Source: Oceanobacillus kimchii X50 | GTDB taxonomy: Bacteria; Bacillota; Bacilli; Bacillales; Amphibacillaceae | Assembly: GCF_000340475.1 (NCBI RefSeq) | Contig: NZ_CM001792.1 | Location: forward strand, 846,311-910,310 | Direction of reading: 5' to 3' | Length of the DNA stretch: 64,000 nt | Shown: positions 26,440-35,359 of the stretch, one piece after another | Position numbering within the stretch: the stretch's first letter is position 1 | Layout of the letters: each line of letters starts with the position of its first letter | Program-made: the position numbers and the translations under genes | Notes under the pieces: generated by a model | Database searches by the model: none | What the model saw: only the letters and a program-made list of their open reading frames with translations | What the model was told of the DNA's origin: nothing

Positions 26440-28360
26440 AAAGCTGATTTTTACAAATTTAAAAAAGAGCGCCAAAAATTATTATTTATATTTATTTGCT
26501 CTGACATTTTGTGTCGCATTATATTTTTCATTTGTTACATTGCAATACGATCCGGCGATGAATGAAGTAGAAGGTTCTATCAAAGGGGCTGCAGCTATAC
26601 GGGCAGCTTCAGTGATGTTAATTATTATTGTAGGAGTATTTTTAATATACGCAAATAATCTATTTATCAAACGTAGAAGTAGAGAAATTGGATTACTACA
26701 ATTAGTTGGCTTTACAAAAGGAAAAATCTTTCAGGTTATTAGTATTGAAAATATAATTATGTATACCATAGCTTTGATTACAGGTATTTTCATTGGATTT
26801 ATTTCTTCAAGGCTTATGATGATGATTTTAATTCGATTAATGGACTTAAATGAAGTGGCTGAATTAAATTATTCTAATCAGGCAGTAATACAGACACTTT
26901 TAGTTTTCATGGTAATTTACATCGTTATTATGGTAGTAAGTGCTTTATTTATTCACAGACAAAGGTTAATAAACTTATTCCAGCTTCAATCCTCTACTGA
27001 GTTAAAAAGTAAAAAGATATCTAAATGGCAATTATTAATTGGAATAGTAGGTATTGTCGCTATTTTGTTTGGATATTATATGTCGTCTAAATTATTTGAT
27101 GGTGATTTTGTCACAATAAATAGTTTATTCGCCGTGATGCTTCTTATATTGGCATCAGTAATCATTGGTACGTATTTATTTTACAAAGGATCAGTAAGTT
27201 TTATATTTTATTTGATAAGAAAGAAAAATAATGGATATTTAACTATTAATAAAGTACTTTCACTATCGTCAATTATGTTTCGAATGCGTTCAAACTCTCT
27301 CTTATTAACGGTAATAACAACAATTTCAGCTTTGGCAATCGGATTTTTATCTCTAGCATATATATCTTATTACTCTATTGAAAAACAAGCGGAGAACACA
27401 AATCCCAATCATTTTTCTATTCCAAGCTTTGAGGAAGCAGAGGATTTTTATATTGCACTAGAAGATAATGACATTAACTATAAAACTATAGAAATGGAAT
27501 TATATGAAGTTGGTGCAGATTTAAGTAACGTTATAAATGGACCAACAGATGATAACTTTTTCAAACCGGACGATACTACAATGATCGTGATCAGTGATGA
27601 ATATATTACTGATGTAGATTTAAATCGAGAAGAATCTATTTTTATGAATGTACAAGGTGTTTTAGATGAATTTATGCAAATGGATGCAGAGGAAGAATTT
27701 ACGCTCTTCACTGAAACTGAAAACATTACATTAGACTATATAGAAGGAAAAGAAGAAAGTATTGTTCCATTTTCATATAGTAATGGAGGGTTTCCGTTAG
27801 CTGTTGTGGATTCCTCTGTTTATAAACAATTAACAACAGGCTTAGAAAGTTATGAGGAGTATGCAGGAATTGATATTGAAAATGAAAGAGAACTAGAAGA
27901 AGCAAATGATCTTTATAATTCTATTTATGGTGAGAGTGGCCTAGGATATGGTTCATACCTACAATCAATTCAATCTCAGAAATATACAATGGGAATGATT
28001 ATGTTTATCGTAGGATTTTTAGGACTAACTTTCCTCATTACTTCGGGATGTATCCTTTATATTAAACAAATGGATGAATCGGAAGATGAAAAAAGAAACT
28101 ATACTATTTTACGGAAAATAGGATTTACTCAATTTGACTTACAACGTGGCATACGGATAAAACAATTATTTAATTTCGGAATACCTTTAATTCTTGGAAT
28201 TAGTCATAGTTATTTTGCTGTTAGATCTGGATGGTTTTTCTTTGGTACAGAACTTTGGACACCGATGATAGTTGTTATATTAATTTATACACTCCTTTAT
28301 TCCTTGTTTGGAATATTATCTATCTCTTATTATAAAAAAGTAATAAAAGCATCACTTTAA
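26429..28360 (+). CDS. bceB: BceB-type ABC transporter permease
   Basis: A 643-aa permease with about ten transmembrane helices and, between helices 7 and 8 (about residues 315-535), the large acidic extracellular domain that defines this family and contacts lantibiotics or bacitracin-like peptides. FtsX-like segments flank it. ATG 26429 is preferred over GTG 26417 because [21 protein letters not shown] is the usual N-terminus. The transporter both pumps or frees the target and signals through BceS. The inducing peptide is unknown. Confidence 0.92.
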   Translation: MTIRKLIFTNLKKSAKNYYLYLFALTFCVALYFSFVTLQYDPAMNEVEGSIKGAAAIRAASVMLIIIVGVFLIYANNLFIKRRSREIGLLQLVGFTKGKIFQVISIENIIMYTIALITGIFIGFISSRLMMMILIRLMDLNEVAELNYSNQAVIQTLLVFMVIYIVIMVVSALFIHRQRLINLFQLQSSTELKSKKISKWQLLIGIVGIVAILFGYYMSSKLFDGDFVTINSLFAVMLLILASVIIGTYLFYKGSVSFIFYLIRKKNNGYLTINKVLSLSSIMFRMRSNSLLLTVITTISALAIGFLSLAYISYYSIEKQAENTNPNHFSIPSFEEAEDFYIALEDNDINYKTIEMELYEVGADLSNVINGPTDDNFFKPDDTTMIVISDEYITDVDLNREESIFMNVQGVLDEFMQMDAEEEFTLFTETENITLDYIEGKEESIVPFSYSNGGFPLAVVDSSVYKQLTTGLESYEEYAGIDIENERELEEANDLYNSIYGESGLGYGSYLQSIQSQKYTMGMIMFIVGFLGLTFLITSGCILYIKQMDESEDEKRNYTILRKIGFTQFDLQRGIRIKQLFNFGIPLILGISHSYFAVRSGWFFFGTELWTPMIVVILIYTLLYSLFGILSISYYKKVIKASL

Positions 28361-28396
28361 AAAGGTTCAGAGCTGTTATCAGCTCTGAACCTTTTT
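28359..28396. terminator. bidirectional terminator after bceB
   Basis: A perfect 16-bp stem (AAAAAGGTTCAGAGCT with AGCTCTGAACCTTTTT), loop GTTATC. Shared with the convergent LuxR-type gene. Confidence 0.9.
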
Positions 28397-28401
28397 AAAA
28401 T

Positions 28402-29025
28402 TTATATCCATCCTTTGCGAAATGCTAACAGCATAGCATTCGTACGATCGTTTACGTCCAGTTTACGAAGAATGGTAGTGACATGATTTTTAACCGTTTT
28501 ATCTGATATTTCTAGATTTAAAGCGATCCGGTCATTGTTATTCCCTTTTGCAATTTCAATTAATATATCCCATTCTCTATCTGTAAGCAAGCCCTCTGGT
28601 CGTGCTTGTAATGTATTAGCGATACGAACATATTCTTCATGAAGTAGTTTTGCGAGTTCGGGATATACATAGGTATAGCCGCTCTTAATAAATTCAATGC
28701 CAGATATAATATCTTTTTCCAACATAGAATGGTAAAAATATCCATCAAATTCCATTTCAAACAATCTTGTTACATGAGCCATATCAATATCAAAAATGAC
28801 AATAGCAACAGGTGTAGGGAGTGGATTATATTCTTTTATCAGTTGTTCACTATCTTTATGGTCTTTAATCATTACGATTAAAAAGTCAGCTTTTGTTAGC
28901 TCTTCTTCTGTCATATGAAATAATTCAACTGGGGTTTTAACATATGTAGCTAGATTCGTAATTTGAGTTAATGTTGAAGAATTAAAATGGTAAGCCTGTC
29001 CATTTGTAGTAGGTGCCATACTCAT
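28402..29025 (-). CDS. LuxR-type regulator with degenerate receiver domain
   Basis: The C-terminal LuxR/FixJ helix-turn-helix (about 143-207) is clear: LTDREWDILIEIAKGNNNDRIALNLEIS then KTVKNHVTTILRKLDV. The N-terminal 125 residues have the size of a response-regulator receiver, but the usual acidic pair and a clear phosphoacceptor Asp are not evident (IVMIKDHKD takes that place), so regulation may be phosphorylation-independent. RBS GGAGCTGATCAT. No kinase is adjacent. It converges with bceB but need not be related. Confidence 0.75.
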   Translation of the reverse strand: MSMAPTTNGQAYHFNSSTLTQITNLATYVKTPVELFHMTEEELTKADFLIVMIKDHKDSEQLIKEYNPLPTPVAIVIFDIDMAHVTRLFEMEFDGYFYHSMLEKDIISGIEFIKSGYTYVYPELAKLLHEEYVRIANTLQARPEGLLTDREWDILIEIAKGNNNDRIALNLEISDKTVKNHVTTILRKLDVNDRTNAMLLAFRKGWI

Positions 29026-29258
29026 TATGATCAGCTCCTATCTTTGATTTGAGTAATTGGTCTTTTTAATATATCGAAAATATAAATAAAGTTGTATAAA
29101 AATTCTATTGACTTGAATAATTTTATGTTGTTATGAGAATATTTTCAACCCTTTTAAAGCGAATTACTAGGAATTTATAAAGTTGTAATCATATTATAAT
29201 ATATCATAAAATTAAGATAATTTATATATAATACTTTAGCTTGGAAATAAATATGTAA

Positions 29259-29290
29259 TAACACCTAGACTAATTGGTCCAGGTGTTTGA
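29259..29290 (-). terminator. probable terminator of the SLAP-like gene
   Basis: AACACCTAGAC and GTCCAGGTGTT-type arms form an imperfect 10-bp stem downstream of the minus-strand gene; the tail is AT-rich but lacks a long T-run. Confidence 0.5.
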
Positions 29291-29314
29291 TGAAGTATCA
29301 GAAAAACAGTGCTG

Positions 29315-29698
29315 TTATGCCCAACTGAGAATTCCATTATCAAATGTAGCTTGCTGGCTGATATTTTCTATTGGGAAAATGAAAGCCCAGGGCATGCTTG
29401 TCTTAGAGGGAATAGTTACTGTGTTTAAGGTAAAGAAATGGGTCGCGAGTACTTGATCGTCTTCCATATAATTAATTGGTGTTTGATCAAATGTTAACTT
29501 GTCCTCACTATAATTGTTAATAATAACGGTTACTAGAAGCTCGCCTTTGTAATTTCGGGCTTGCCAAAGCGGTGTGAAAGTAATGGACTGCTCAGTAGTA
29601 TTATGATTAATCTGTTGAAAAGTTTGTTTAATCTTTACTCGATCTTGGTCAGGTAAAGCTTTATCCCATGAGGGCTCGAATTTCAATGTTTGTGGCAT
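29315..29698 (-). CDS. SLAP-domain-like protein
   Basis: A 127-aa protein without signal peptide or membrane helix. The pattern LKFEPSWDKALPDQDRVKI near the start and a beta-rich body (LLVTVIINNYSEDKLTF, ATHFFTLNTVTIPSKTSMPWAFIFP) match the SLAP domain associated in Bacillales with the accessory Sec / S-layer assembly system. No accessory Sec genes are nearby, so its role here is uncertain. RBS AGGAGGTAT. Confidence 0.6.
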   Translation of the reverse strand: MPQTLKFEPSWDKALPDQDRVKIKQTFQQINHNTTEQSITFTPLWQARNYKGELLVTVIINNYSEDKLTFDQTPINYMEDDQVLATHFFTLNTVTIPSKTSMPWAFIFPIENISQQATFDNGILSWA

Positions 29699-29900
29699 GT
29701 TTTATACCTCCTATATTAACCATAATTATATAAAATAGAATGACTTACAAGTATTCCGATCATTTTCTTGAAAAATGATGAAAATGCCATTAAACTTATG
29801 ATACTATTAGAGAGGATTCAAGAAAATGTAAATAAATCTCTATCGAATGAAAGGAATAAAATTTCCTAATATGAAATAAATGTTTGAAGGAGGCCCAAAC

Positions 29901-30110
29901 ATGGAACAAGAAAACACACAACCAGTGAAAAAAGAAGATATGGCAGAGGTTGGGGAAACAATTGATATTGTTCGAGGAGAACACAAAGGCAATAAAGCTA
30001 AGGTCTTAATTGTGAGAGAAAACTCTGTAATTGTAAATATTGGCAATCATCCCTCCACAGGGGAACCTGTTAAGACAGTTGTTAATCATAAGAACTATAA
30101 AAGAAAATAA
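29901..30110 (+). CDS. DUF2187 family protein (KOW-like)
   Basis: A 69-aa soluble protein. VGETIDIVRGEHKGNKAKV followed by NSVIVNIG has the KOW/SH3-barrel pattern of DUF2187 proteins. Start ATG 29901 has GAAGGAGG eight bases upstream; the longer frame from 29880 begins inside that site. Function unknown; a terminator follows. Confidence 0.75.
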   Translation: MEQENTQPVKKEDMAEVGETIDIVRGEHKGNKAKVLIVRENSVIVNIGNHPSTGEPVKTVVNHKNYKRK

Positions 30111-30125
30111 TAACGAGCAAGAGGT

Positions 30126-30158
30126 AAGTATGATAAAACATACTTGCCTTTTTAGTTG
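30126..30158 (+). terminator. terminator after the DUF2187 gene
   Basis: GGTAAGTATG and CATACTTGCC (one G-U) form a 10-bp stem with a 6-base loop followed by TTTTT. Confidence 0.8.
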
Positions 30159-30240
30159 TGATAAGTTTATATACCTAAAATTAAGGAAGAGCAAGGAAAG
30201 TGGTAAGATAAATGAATGCACTTGTAAATAACTGTAAATG

Positions 30241-30271
30241 TAAAAAAGGCATACATTAATGAATGTATGCC
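30241..30271 (-). terminator. terminator of the fruRKA operon
   Basis: GGCATACATT (30248-30257) and AATGTATGCC (30262-30271) form a perfect 10-bp stem; on the minus strand it is followed by a run of six T. Confidence 0.85.
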
Positions 30272-30283
30272 CGTAGGTGATTC

Positions 30284-32164
30284 TTATTTCGTTACAGTTT
30301 TTCTCCAAAATCCTAAAATTATTGCGGTAATGATTGTACCGATTATTAAGGATAACAAGAAGAATAGAGGTCCTTCTGCCAATGGTATGACGAAAATTCC
30401 GCCATGGGGTGCTGGAATGGCACTATTCCAGAATTGTGTAAGTCCACCTGCGATTGCGGCACCTATTACAGAAGAACCAATGACACGTAATGGATCTGCA
30501 GCTGCAAATGGAATTGCACCTTCTGTAATGAAGGAAAGCCCCATTACATAGTTTGTAACACCTGATTTACGTTCTGCTTCATCAAATTTATTTTTGAATA
30601 ATGTAGTTGCAACAGCGATTGCTAGAGGCGGGACCATACCACCAGCCATTACAGCGGCCATAAGACTACCGTCACCTGTACTTGTAAATATACCAATAGA
30701 AAATGTGTATGCAGCTTTGTTAAATGGACCGCCCATATCGATAGCCATCATACCACCAAGTAATGCTCCTAATATTACTGCATTTCCAGTCCCTAATCCT
30801 TGTAAGAAATCCACCATTAAACCATTTAATCCGGAGAAAATTGGTCCTATAATAAAGTACATAAATAATCCTGTGAAGAATAGGCCAAATACAGGATACA
30901 ATAAAATTGGTTTTAATCCATCAAGGGACCGGGGAAGACCTTTAAATACATATTTCAATCCAACGACGATATAACCTGCAAGGAAACCACCAACTAGTCC
31001 ACCGATAAAGCCCGCATCACTATTAAAAGCCAATAGCCCTGCTACCATACCAGGCATTAGGCCAGGTCGGTCAGCAATACTCATTGCAATATAACCTGCT
31101 AATATCGGTATAAGGAAATTAAAAGCACTACCTCCAAGATCGTTTAGGAAACTAAATATTTCACTTTCTGAACCCAGTACACTTTCGAATAAGAAAGAGA
31201 TGGCCATAATAATTCCGCCACCAATAACGAATGGTAGCATATGAGAAATACCGTTCATTAAGTCTTTATATATTTTTCCCCATACAGAAGTAGATTGATT
31301 TTCTTCATTTTCACTTTTACTGGATGAAGATGATCCCTGATACACTGGTGCATCTTGATTAATTGCTTTAGTTAAAAGTTCTTCAGTTTTCTTAATACCG
31401 TCACTTACTGGCCGTTCAATGACATGTTTGCCATTAAATCGTTCCATTTCCACTTTTTTACTAGCTGCGACAATAACTGCATTAGCACGTTGAATATCAT
31501 CAGAAGTTAATTTATTCTTCGCTCCATCTGAGCCGTTCGTTTCCACTTTAATATCAATATTCATTTTCTTTGCTTGTTTTTTAAGTGCATCCTCTGCCAT
31601 AAATGTATGAGCGATACCTGTTGGACAAGCAGTTACTGCTACAACAAATGGTCGTTCATTCGAATCGTTTTGAAAATTGTCTTTCTGTATCTCCTCTTTA
31701 GGAGTATTTTCCTCAGCTTCGTTTAAAAAGAGTTGCTGTACATCTTCTGGAGTAGAAGCAGCGTTTAATTTCTCAACAAACGTTGGTTCCATTAAAAGTT
31801 TGGATAAAGAAGCAAGTGTTTGTAAATGTGTATCATTATTTCCATCAGGAACAGCAATCATAAAGAATAAGTGAGCTGGTTGTCCATCTAATGAGTCGTA
31901 ATCTATTCCTTGACTACTTTTAGCAAACAATACAGCCGGTTCCTTTACTGAACTTGTTTTAGCGTGTGGCATAGCAATACCGTCACCAAGTCCAGTGGAA
32001 GATTGTGCTTCACGGTTAAGAATTGCTTCTTTAAACGTATCTACATCGTTGATAACTCTATATTTATGAAGGTTATTGATCATTTCTTCGATAACGGATT
32101 GCTTATCCGTCGATTTCAAATCCATAATCATAATATCTTTGCGTAATAAATCAGTTACGGCCAT
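30284..32164 (-). CDS. fruA: PTS fructose transporter EIIABC
   Basis: Imports and phosphorylates fructose to fructose-1-phosphate. One polypeptide of 626 aa carries EIIA (about 1-148; phospho-His67 in GIAMPHAKT), EIIB (about 170-270; phospho-Cys180 in VAVTACPTGIAHT) and membrane EIIC (about 290-620, with VIGGGIIMAISFL and MPGMVAGLLA). The order A-B-C matches Bacillus FruA. Third gene of fruRKA; RBS AAAGGATG. Controlled by FruR through the operator upstream of fruR. Confidence 0.95.
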   Translation of the reverse strand: MAVTDLLRKDIMIMDLKSTDKQSVIEEMINNLHKYRVINDVDTFKEAILNREAQSSTGLGDGIAMPHAKTSSVKEPAVLFAKSSQGIDYDSLDGQPAHLFFMIAVPDGNNDTHLQTLASLSKLLMEPTFVEKLNAASTPEDVQQLFLNEAEENTPKEEIQKDNFQNDSNERPFVVAVTACPTGIAHTFMAEDALKKQAKKMNIDIKVETNGSDGAKNKLTSDDIQRANAVIVAASKKVEMERFNGKHVIERPVSDGIKKTEELLTKAINQDAPVYQGSSSSSKSENEENQSTSVWGKIYKDLMNGISHMLPFVIGGGIIMAISFLFESVLGSESEIFSFLNDLGGSAFNFLIPILAGYIAMSIADRPGLMPGMVAGLLAFNSDAGFIGGLVGGFLAGYIVVGLKYVFKGLPRSLDGLKPILLYPVFGLFFTGLFMYFIIGPIFSGLNGLMVDFLQGLGTGNAVILGALLGGMMAIDMGGPFNKAAYTFSIGIFTSTGDGSLMAAVMAGGMVPPLAIAVATTLFKNKFDEAERKSGVTNYVMGLSFITEGAIPFAAADPLRVIGSSVIGAAIAGGLTQFWNSAIPAPHGGIFVIPLAEGPLFFLLSLIIGTIITAIILGFWRKTVTK

Positions 32165-32184
32165 TTATAACATCCTTTCTATAT

Positions 32185-33096
32185 TTATAATATCGTTACT
32201 TCAATTTCTGAAAGTAAATTATCAATTTTATTTCTGGTTGCTAGATCATACGAAAAAGCAGTGGCACTTCCAGCGGCTATACTCATTTTGAATGCTTCAA
32301 GTACGTTCTGACTTTTTAAGTAGATGCTAAGGAAACCAGCAATCATAGAATCTCCAGCTCCGACAGAATTACGTAATGTTCCACTTGGAGAAGTACCTTT
32401 ATATATTCCATTATTCGTTATCAAAATAGCTCCATCAGCTCCCATAGAAACAATGACATGCTGAGCTCCTTTCTCTAGCAGTTTCTTTCCGAATTTAGTG
32501 ACGTCTTCATCAGTTGAAATAGATACTCCAAATAATTCCTCAAGCTCATGTTTATTTGGTTTGATAACTAACGGCTGATAAGCAAGTGATTGCATTAATG
32601 CATCTCCTGTTGTATCAATTGCAAATTGTGCGCCAGCTGCTAACACTTTTTTGATGGCTTTTTCATAGAAGTCAGTTGGTAAAGAAGGAGGTTTACTTCC
32701 AGACATAACTACAAAATCGTTTGCAGTAATTTTTTCTAACTGTAAAAGAAGTTTGTTGGCCTTATCATTAGATATGGAAGGTCCTCGACCATTAATTTCG
32801 GTCTCCTCACTTGACTTCAATTTAATATTGATTCTTGTATCTTCGCTCACAGATATAAAATCAGTTTTAAGATTTCTTTTTTCAAGAAAATCAATAATAA
32901 ACTTTCCTGTAAAACCACCGATGAATCCTAATGCGGTGGAGGAGGTTGAAAGTTCCTGTAAGATACGAGATACGTTAATTCCTTTTCCGCCAGGAACTTT
33001 ATACTCATCGTTCATGTAGTTTAACTTTCCGAGTTTCAATTGATCCACTGGTACAATGAAGTCAATGGATGGATTAAGTGTGATTGTGTAAATCAT
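32185..33096 (-). CDS. fruK: 1-phosphofructokinase
   Basis: Phosphorylates fructose-1-phosphate to fructose-1,6-bisphosphate with ATP. PfkB-family signatures are present: KVPGGKGINVSRIL near residue 35 and SVGAGDSMIAGFL (about 243-255; catalytic Asp in GAGD). The 303-aa length is typical. Its ATG follows the fruR stop directly (TAAATG) with AGGAGGCAAAG before it, and fruA follows 20 bases downstream. PfkB enzymes for tagatose-6-P look alike; the operon context decides. Confidence 0.95.
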   Translation of the reverse strand: MIYTITLNPSIDFIVPVDQLKLGKLNYMNDEYKVPGGKGINVSRILQELSTSSTALGFIGGFTGKFIIDFLEKRNLKTDFISVSEDTRINIKLKSSEETEINGRGPSISNDKANKLLLQLEKITANDFVVMSGSKPPSLPTDFYEKAIKKVLAAGAQFAIDTTGDALMQSLAYQPLVIKPNKHELEELFGVSISTDEDVTKFGKKLLEKGAQHVIVSMGADGAILITNNGIYKGTSPSGTLRNSVGAGDSMIAGFLSIYLKSQNVLEAFKMSIAAGSATAFSYDLATRNKIDNLLSEIEVTIL

Positions 33097-33843
33097 TTAC
33101 TTTGCCTCCAAGATGTTAGTATGAAGTTGAAAAGCTTCCTGTAAGGATGTAAGTTTCTCTGTAATAAAAATAACATCATTAATATTACAGATTTTTGCAA
33201 AGTTAACGTTGTTCCATTTACTCTCATCAGCGAGCATATATGCGGTTGATGCTTGTTGAAGTGCTGAACTTTTCATGGCAGCTTCTTCTGGATCTGCAGT
33301 AGTACATCCATATCGCAAATCAATGCCATTAACCCCTAGAAATGCTTTGGTAAATTGGTATTCTTTTAATTGGCGTAGACTACTTGACCCAACTATTGCG
33401 TTTGTAGAGTGCTTTAATTTTCCACCAACTAAATAAGAAGGGATTTGTTTATTTGTAAGCATAGATGCATGAACTATTCCATTCGTAACAACAGTAAAAG
33501 AAATATCTGGCAAATAGGGTATCATTTCTAGAGTGGTTGTTCCTGCATCTAAATAAATGACATCATTTTCCTCAATCAAGGATGCTGCAAATTTTCCAAT
33601 AGAAGCTTTATGTTGAACGTTTTTGATTGTTTTTTCTTGGTAGGTTGGTTCTTTATCAAATGAATAGTGTTTTTTTGCTCCGCCATGTATACGAGTAAGC
33701 AGTCCATCTTCTTCTAATTGCGCTAAATCTCTTCTTATTGTAGATTCAGAACAATTCAGATCACTTATAAGATCAAGAGATTTAACTACACCGCTTTCAT
33801 TTAGTTTCTTTAAAATTTGTCTATGTCTTTCATCGGTTAACAC
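33097..33843 (-). CDS. fruR: DeoR-family fructose operon repressor
   Basis: DeoR-type HTH in the first 57 residues (ILKKLNESGVVKSLDLI..CSESTIRRDLAQLEEDGLL) and a sugar-phosphate-binding DeoRC domain (about 75-235; DAGTTTLEMIPYL). The effector in this family is fructose-1-phosphate. It starts with GTG after GAGGTGAT. First gene of fruRKA, so it is autoregulated if the upstream direct repeats are its operator. Confidence 0.93.
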   Translation of the reverse strand: MLTDERHRQILKKLNESGVVKSLDLISDLNCSESTIRRDLAQLEEDGLLTRIHGGAKKHYSFDKEPTYQEKTIKNVQHKASIGKFAASLIEENDVIYLDAGTTTLEMIPYLPDISFTVVTNGIVHASMLTNKQIPSYLVGGKLKHSTNAIVGSSSLRQLKEYQFTKAFLGVNGIDLRYGCTTADPEEAAMKSSALQQASTAYMLADESKWNNVNFAKICNINDVIFITEKLTSLQEAFQLHTNILEAK

Positions 33844-33861
33844 ATCATCACCTCAAACATA

Positions 33862-33890
33862 ATAATAACATTATTACCATCCCTAAACAA
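33862..33890 (-). promoter_or_regulatory. candidate fruRKA promoter
   Basis: On the minus strand TTGTTT (33890-33885), 17 bases, then TATTAT (33867-33862). The transcript start would be about 12 bases before the fruR start codon, close but possible. The -35 lies inside the first operator-like repeat, as expected for repression. Confidence 0.45.
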
Positions 33891-33923
33891 TCATAAACAT
33901 TCAAAAACAATCATTTTCATTCA
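33886..33923. promoter_or_regulatory. candidate FruR operator: two 18-bp direct repeats
   Basis: AACAATCATAAACATTCA (33886-33903) and AACAATCATTTTCATTCA (33906-33923) are 18-base units with 15 matches, spaced 20 bases (two helical turns). The position overlapping the fruR promoter suggests repressor binding; DeoR proteins often use such direct repeats. Confidence 0.55.
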
Positions 33924-33987
33924 TATTAATATATGTTTAATATAAATCACTTCCAGATAAACGAATCTATTCTGAAAAAAATAACTA

Positions 33988-34016
33988 TTGACTCTAATTT
34001 AAAATAGGTTTACTAT
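33988..34016 (+). promoter_or_regulatory. sigma-A promoter of the PfoR-type gene
   Basis: TTGACT (33988-33993), a 17-base spacer and TACTAT (34011-34016). It predicts a leader of about 210 bases before the EIIC-like gene. Confidence 0.6.
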
Positions 34017-34052
34017 AGTAACAATTTACAACATGAAAGGGGCATAAATTCA

Positions 34053-34097
34053 ATGTGTGAAACAGCTGTAAACCAAATAGGAATTTTAATTATATGA
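34053..34097 (+). CDS. possible 14-codon leader peptide
   Basis: ATG to TGA encodes MCETAVNQIGILII. AAAGGGG lies ten bases before the ATG. It is within the leader of the PfoR-type gene, between the promoter and a terminator-like hairpin, the arrangement of an attenuator. The codons are not rich in one amino acid, so classical amino-acid attenuation is not implied. Confidence 0.4.
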   Translation: MCETAVNQIGILII

Positions 34098-34161
34098 CTA
34101 TAAGATAAGATGCTACAGATTGGAATTATTATAACCATATCTGATTCTTGTAGTCTTATCG

Positions 34162-34188
34162 AAGCCCATGAAGAGAAGGGCTTTTTTT
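34162..34188 (+). terminator. leader terminator (attenuator candidate)
   Basis: AAGCCC and GGGCTT form a 6-bp stem with a 10-base loop followed by seven T, 45 bases upstream of the PfoR-type start codon and on its coding strand. No gene ends here, so it is probably a conditional terminator. Confidence 0.65.
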
Positions 34189-34232
34189 CATATCTGCAGG
34201 ATTAAAACAGAGAAAATTAGGAGGGTCTATAG

Positions 34233-35261
34233 ATGAAGCAATCAACAAAGAAATATATTATCGATAGAATGTATAAAGGTTCACAAGGATTAGCGAATGC
34301 GGTGTTAGTAACATTAGGTATAGGCCTTCTAATTGAAACATTTGGTACATTTACTGGTTGGGAAGGATTTATTACGATTGGGAATGCCGCACAACTAATG
34401 TTAGCACCGGCAATTGGTGCAGGAATAGCCTATCAGTTAGGTGGAAATACACTAATTATATTTAGTGCTATGGCTGCTAGTACAGTAGGTGCAAATGCGC
34501 TGGCGATGACGCCTGATGGAGCCTGGGTATTAACCACTGGACAACCTATTAGCGCTGTATTAGCTGCTGCTGTAGCTATCTGGATAGGAAAGAAAGTTGC
34601 TGGAAAAACGAAACTTGATATGATGTCCATTCCTTTCTCTGCTATTTTTGTGGGAGGAATTGCAGGAGTCGGTTTGGCTGCAGTAACCACACCAGTATTA
34701 GAGGAGATTAGTCGTATTATTGCCAATTCAACTGTAGGATCACCACTTGTGACATCTGTAGTTATTGCACTTATATGGAGTATTTTCTTAATGTCACCTG
34801 CGTCATCAGCAGCGTTGGCGATAGCTTTACAACTTGATCCCGTATCTAGCGCAGCAGCGTTAATTGGGTGTACGGCGCAATTTGCTGGATTTACAGCTAT
34901 GTCATTGAGACAAAATAATTTAGGAGCAAACATTGCACAATCATTTCTGACACCAAAAGTTCAAGTTCCAAATATTGTTAAGAATCCACGTTTAGTTGCA
35001 GGGCCTTTTTTATCATCGATCATTTGTGCTCCAATCGCCATTTTAGTATTTGATTTTCAAGTGCCGTATGAGTTAGCTGGTCTTGGTCTGAATTCATTTA
35101 TTGCACCGTTAAATATACTAGCAAATCAAGGTCCAGGAGTGTTGTTAATGTATATCGTTATCGGAGTTGTTATTCCAGCGGTGATATCAGTTACTGTTTA
35201 CCATTCGTTAAAATCAAGAGGGTGGGCAAAAACAGGGGACTTACATATGGAAATACAATAA
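34233..35261 (+). CDS. PTS EIIC-like membrane protein (PfoR family)
   Basis: A 342-aa polytopic membrane protein with about nine to ten Gly/Ala-rich helices; it matches the PTS_EIIC_2 / PfoR group, stand-alone EIIC-like proteins without EIIA or EIIB parts. Motifs include GIGLLIETFGTFTGW near residue 29 and MSPASSAALAIAL at about 188. Divergent from fruRKA. PfoR was first linked to regulation of perfringolysin; transport substrate is not established. RBS AGGAGGGTC. Leader features suggest control by transcription attenuation. Confidence 0.82.
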   Translation: MKQSTKKYIIDRMYKGSQGLANAVLVTLGIGLLIETFGTFTGWEGFITIGNAAQLMLAPAIGAGIAYQLGGNTLIIFSAMAASTVGANALAMTPDGAWVLTTGQPISAVLAAAVAIWIGKKVAGKTKLDMMSIPFSAIFVGGIAGVGLAAVTTPVLEEISRIIANSTVGSPLVTSVVIALIWSIFLMSPASSAALAIALQLDPVSSAAALIGCTAQFAGFTAMSLRQNNLGANIAQSFLTPKVQVPNIVKNPRLVAGPFLSSIICAPIAILVFDFQVPYELAGLGLNSFIAPLNILANQGPGVLLMYIVIGVVIPAVISVTVYHSLKSRGWAKTGDLHMEIQ

Positions 35262-35285
35262 TTCATTTACAGAGAGTTAGATAAA

Positions 35286-35330
35286 ACATAGGAGGATGAG
35301 ACTGTATATTGATGTCTCATCCTCCTATGT
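35286..35330. terminator. bidirectional terminator between the PfoR-type gene and yojO
   Basis: CATAGGAGGATGAGAC and GTCTCATCCTCCTATG form a perfect 16-bp stem around an 11-base loop, between convergent genes. Confidence 0.85.
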
Positions 35331-35359
35331 TTATTGTTTATTCTCTATTTTTACTCTCA

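Larger units (their letters stand above)
33844..34232. other. divergent control region of fruRKA and the PfoR-type gene
   Basis: No full-size gene. On the left it holds the fru promoter and operator repeats. On the right, running toward the EIIC-like gene, are a sigma-A promoter, a 14-codon ORF and a terminator hairpin. Confidence 0.7.

Noticed and set aside
29274..29456. plus-strand 60-codon ORF
   Set aside because: Antisense to the SLAP-like gene and starting inside its terminator.
30594..30974. plus-strand ORF of 126 codons
   Set aside because: It lies antisense within the EIIC domain of fruA, has no ribosome site and shows only the shadow composition of membrane codons.
34433..34933. 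minus-strand ORF of 166 codons
   Set aside because: Antisense shadow of the PfoR-type membrane protein; Ala/Ile/Pro-rich by reverse complement of its codons.
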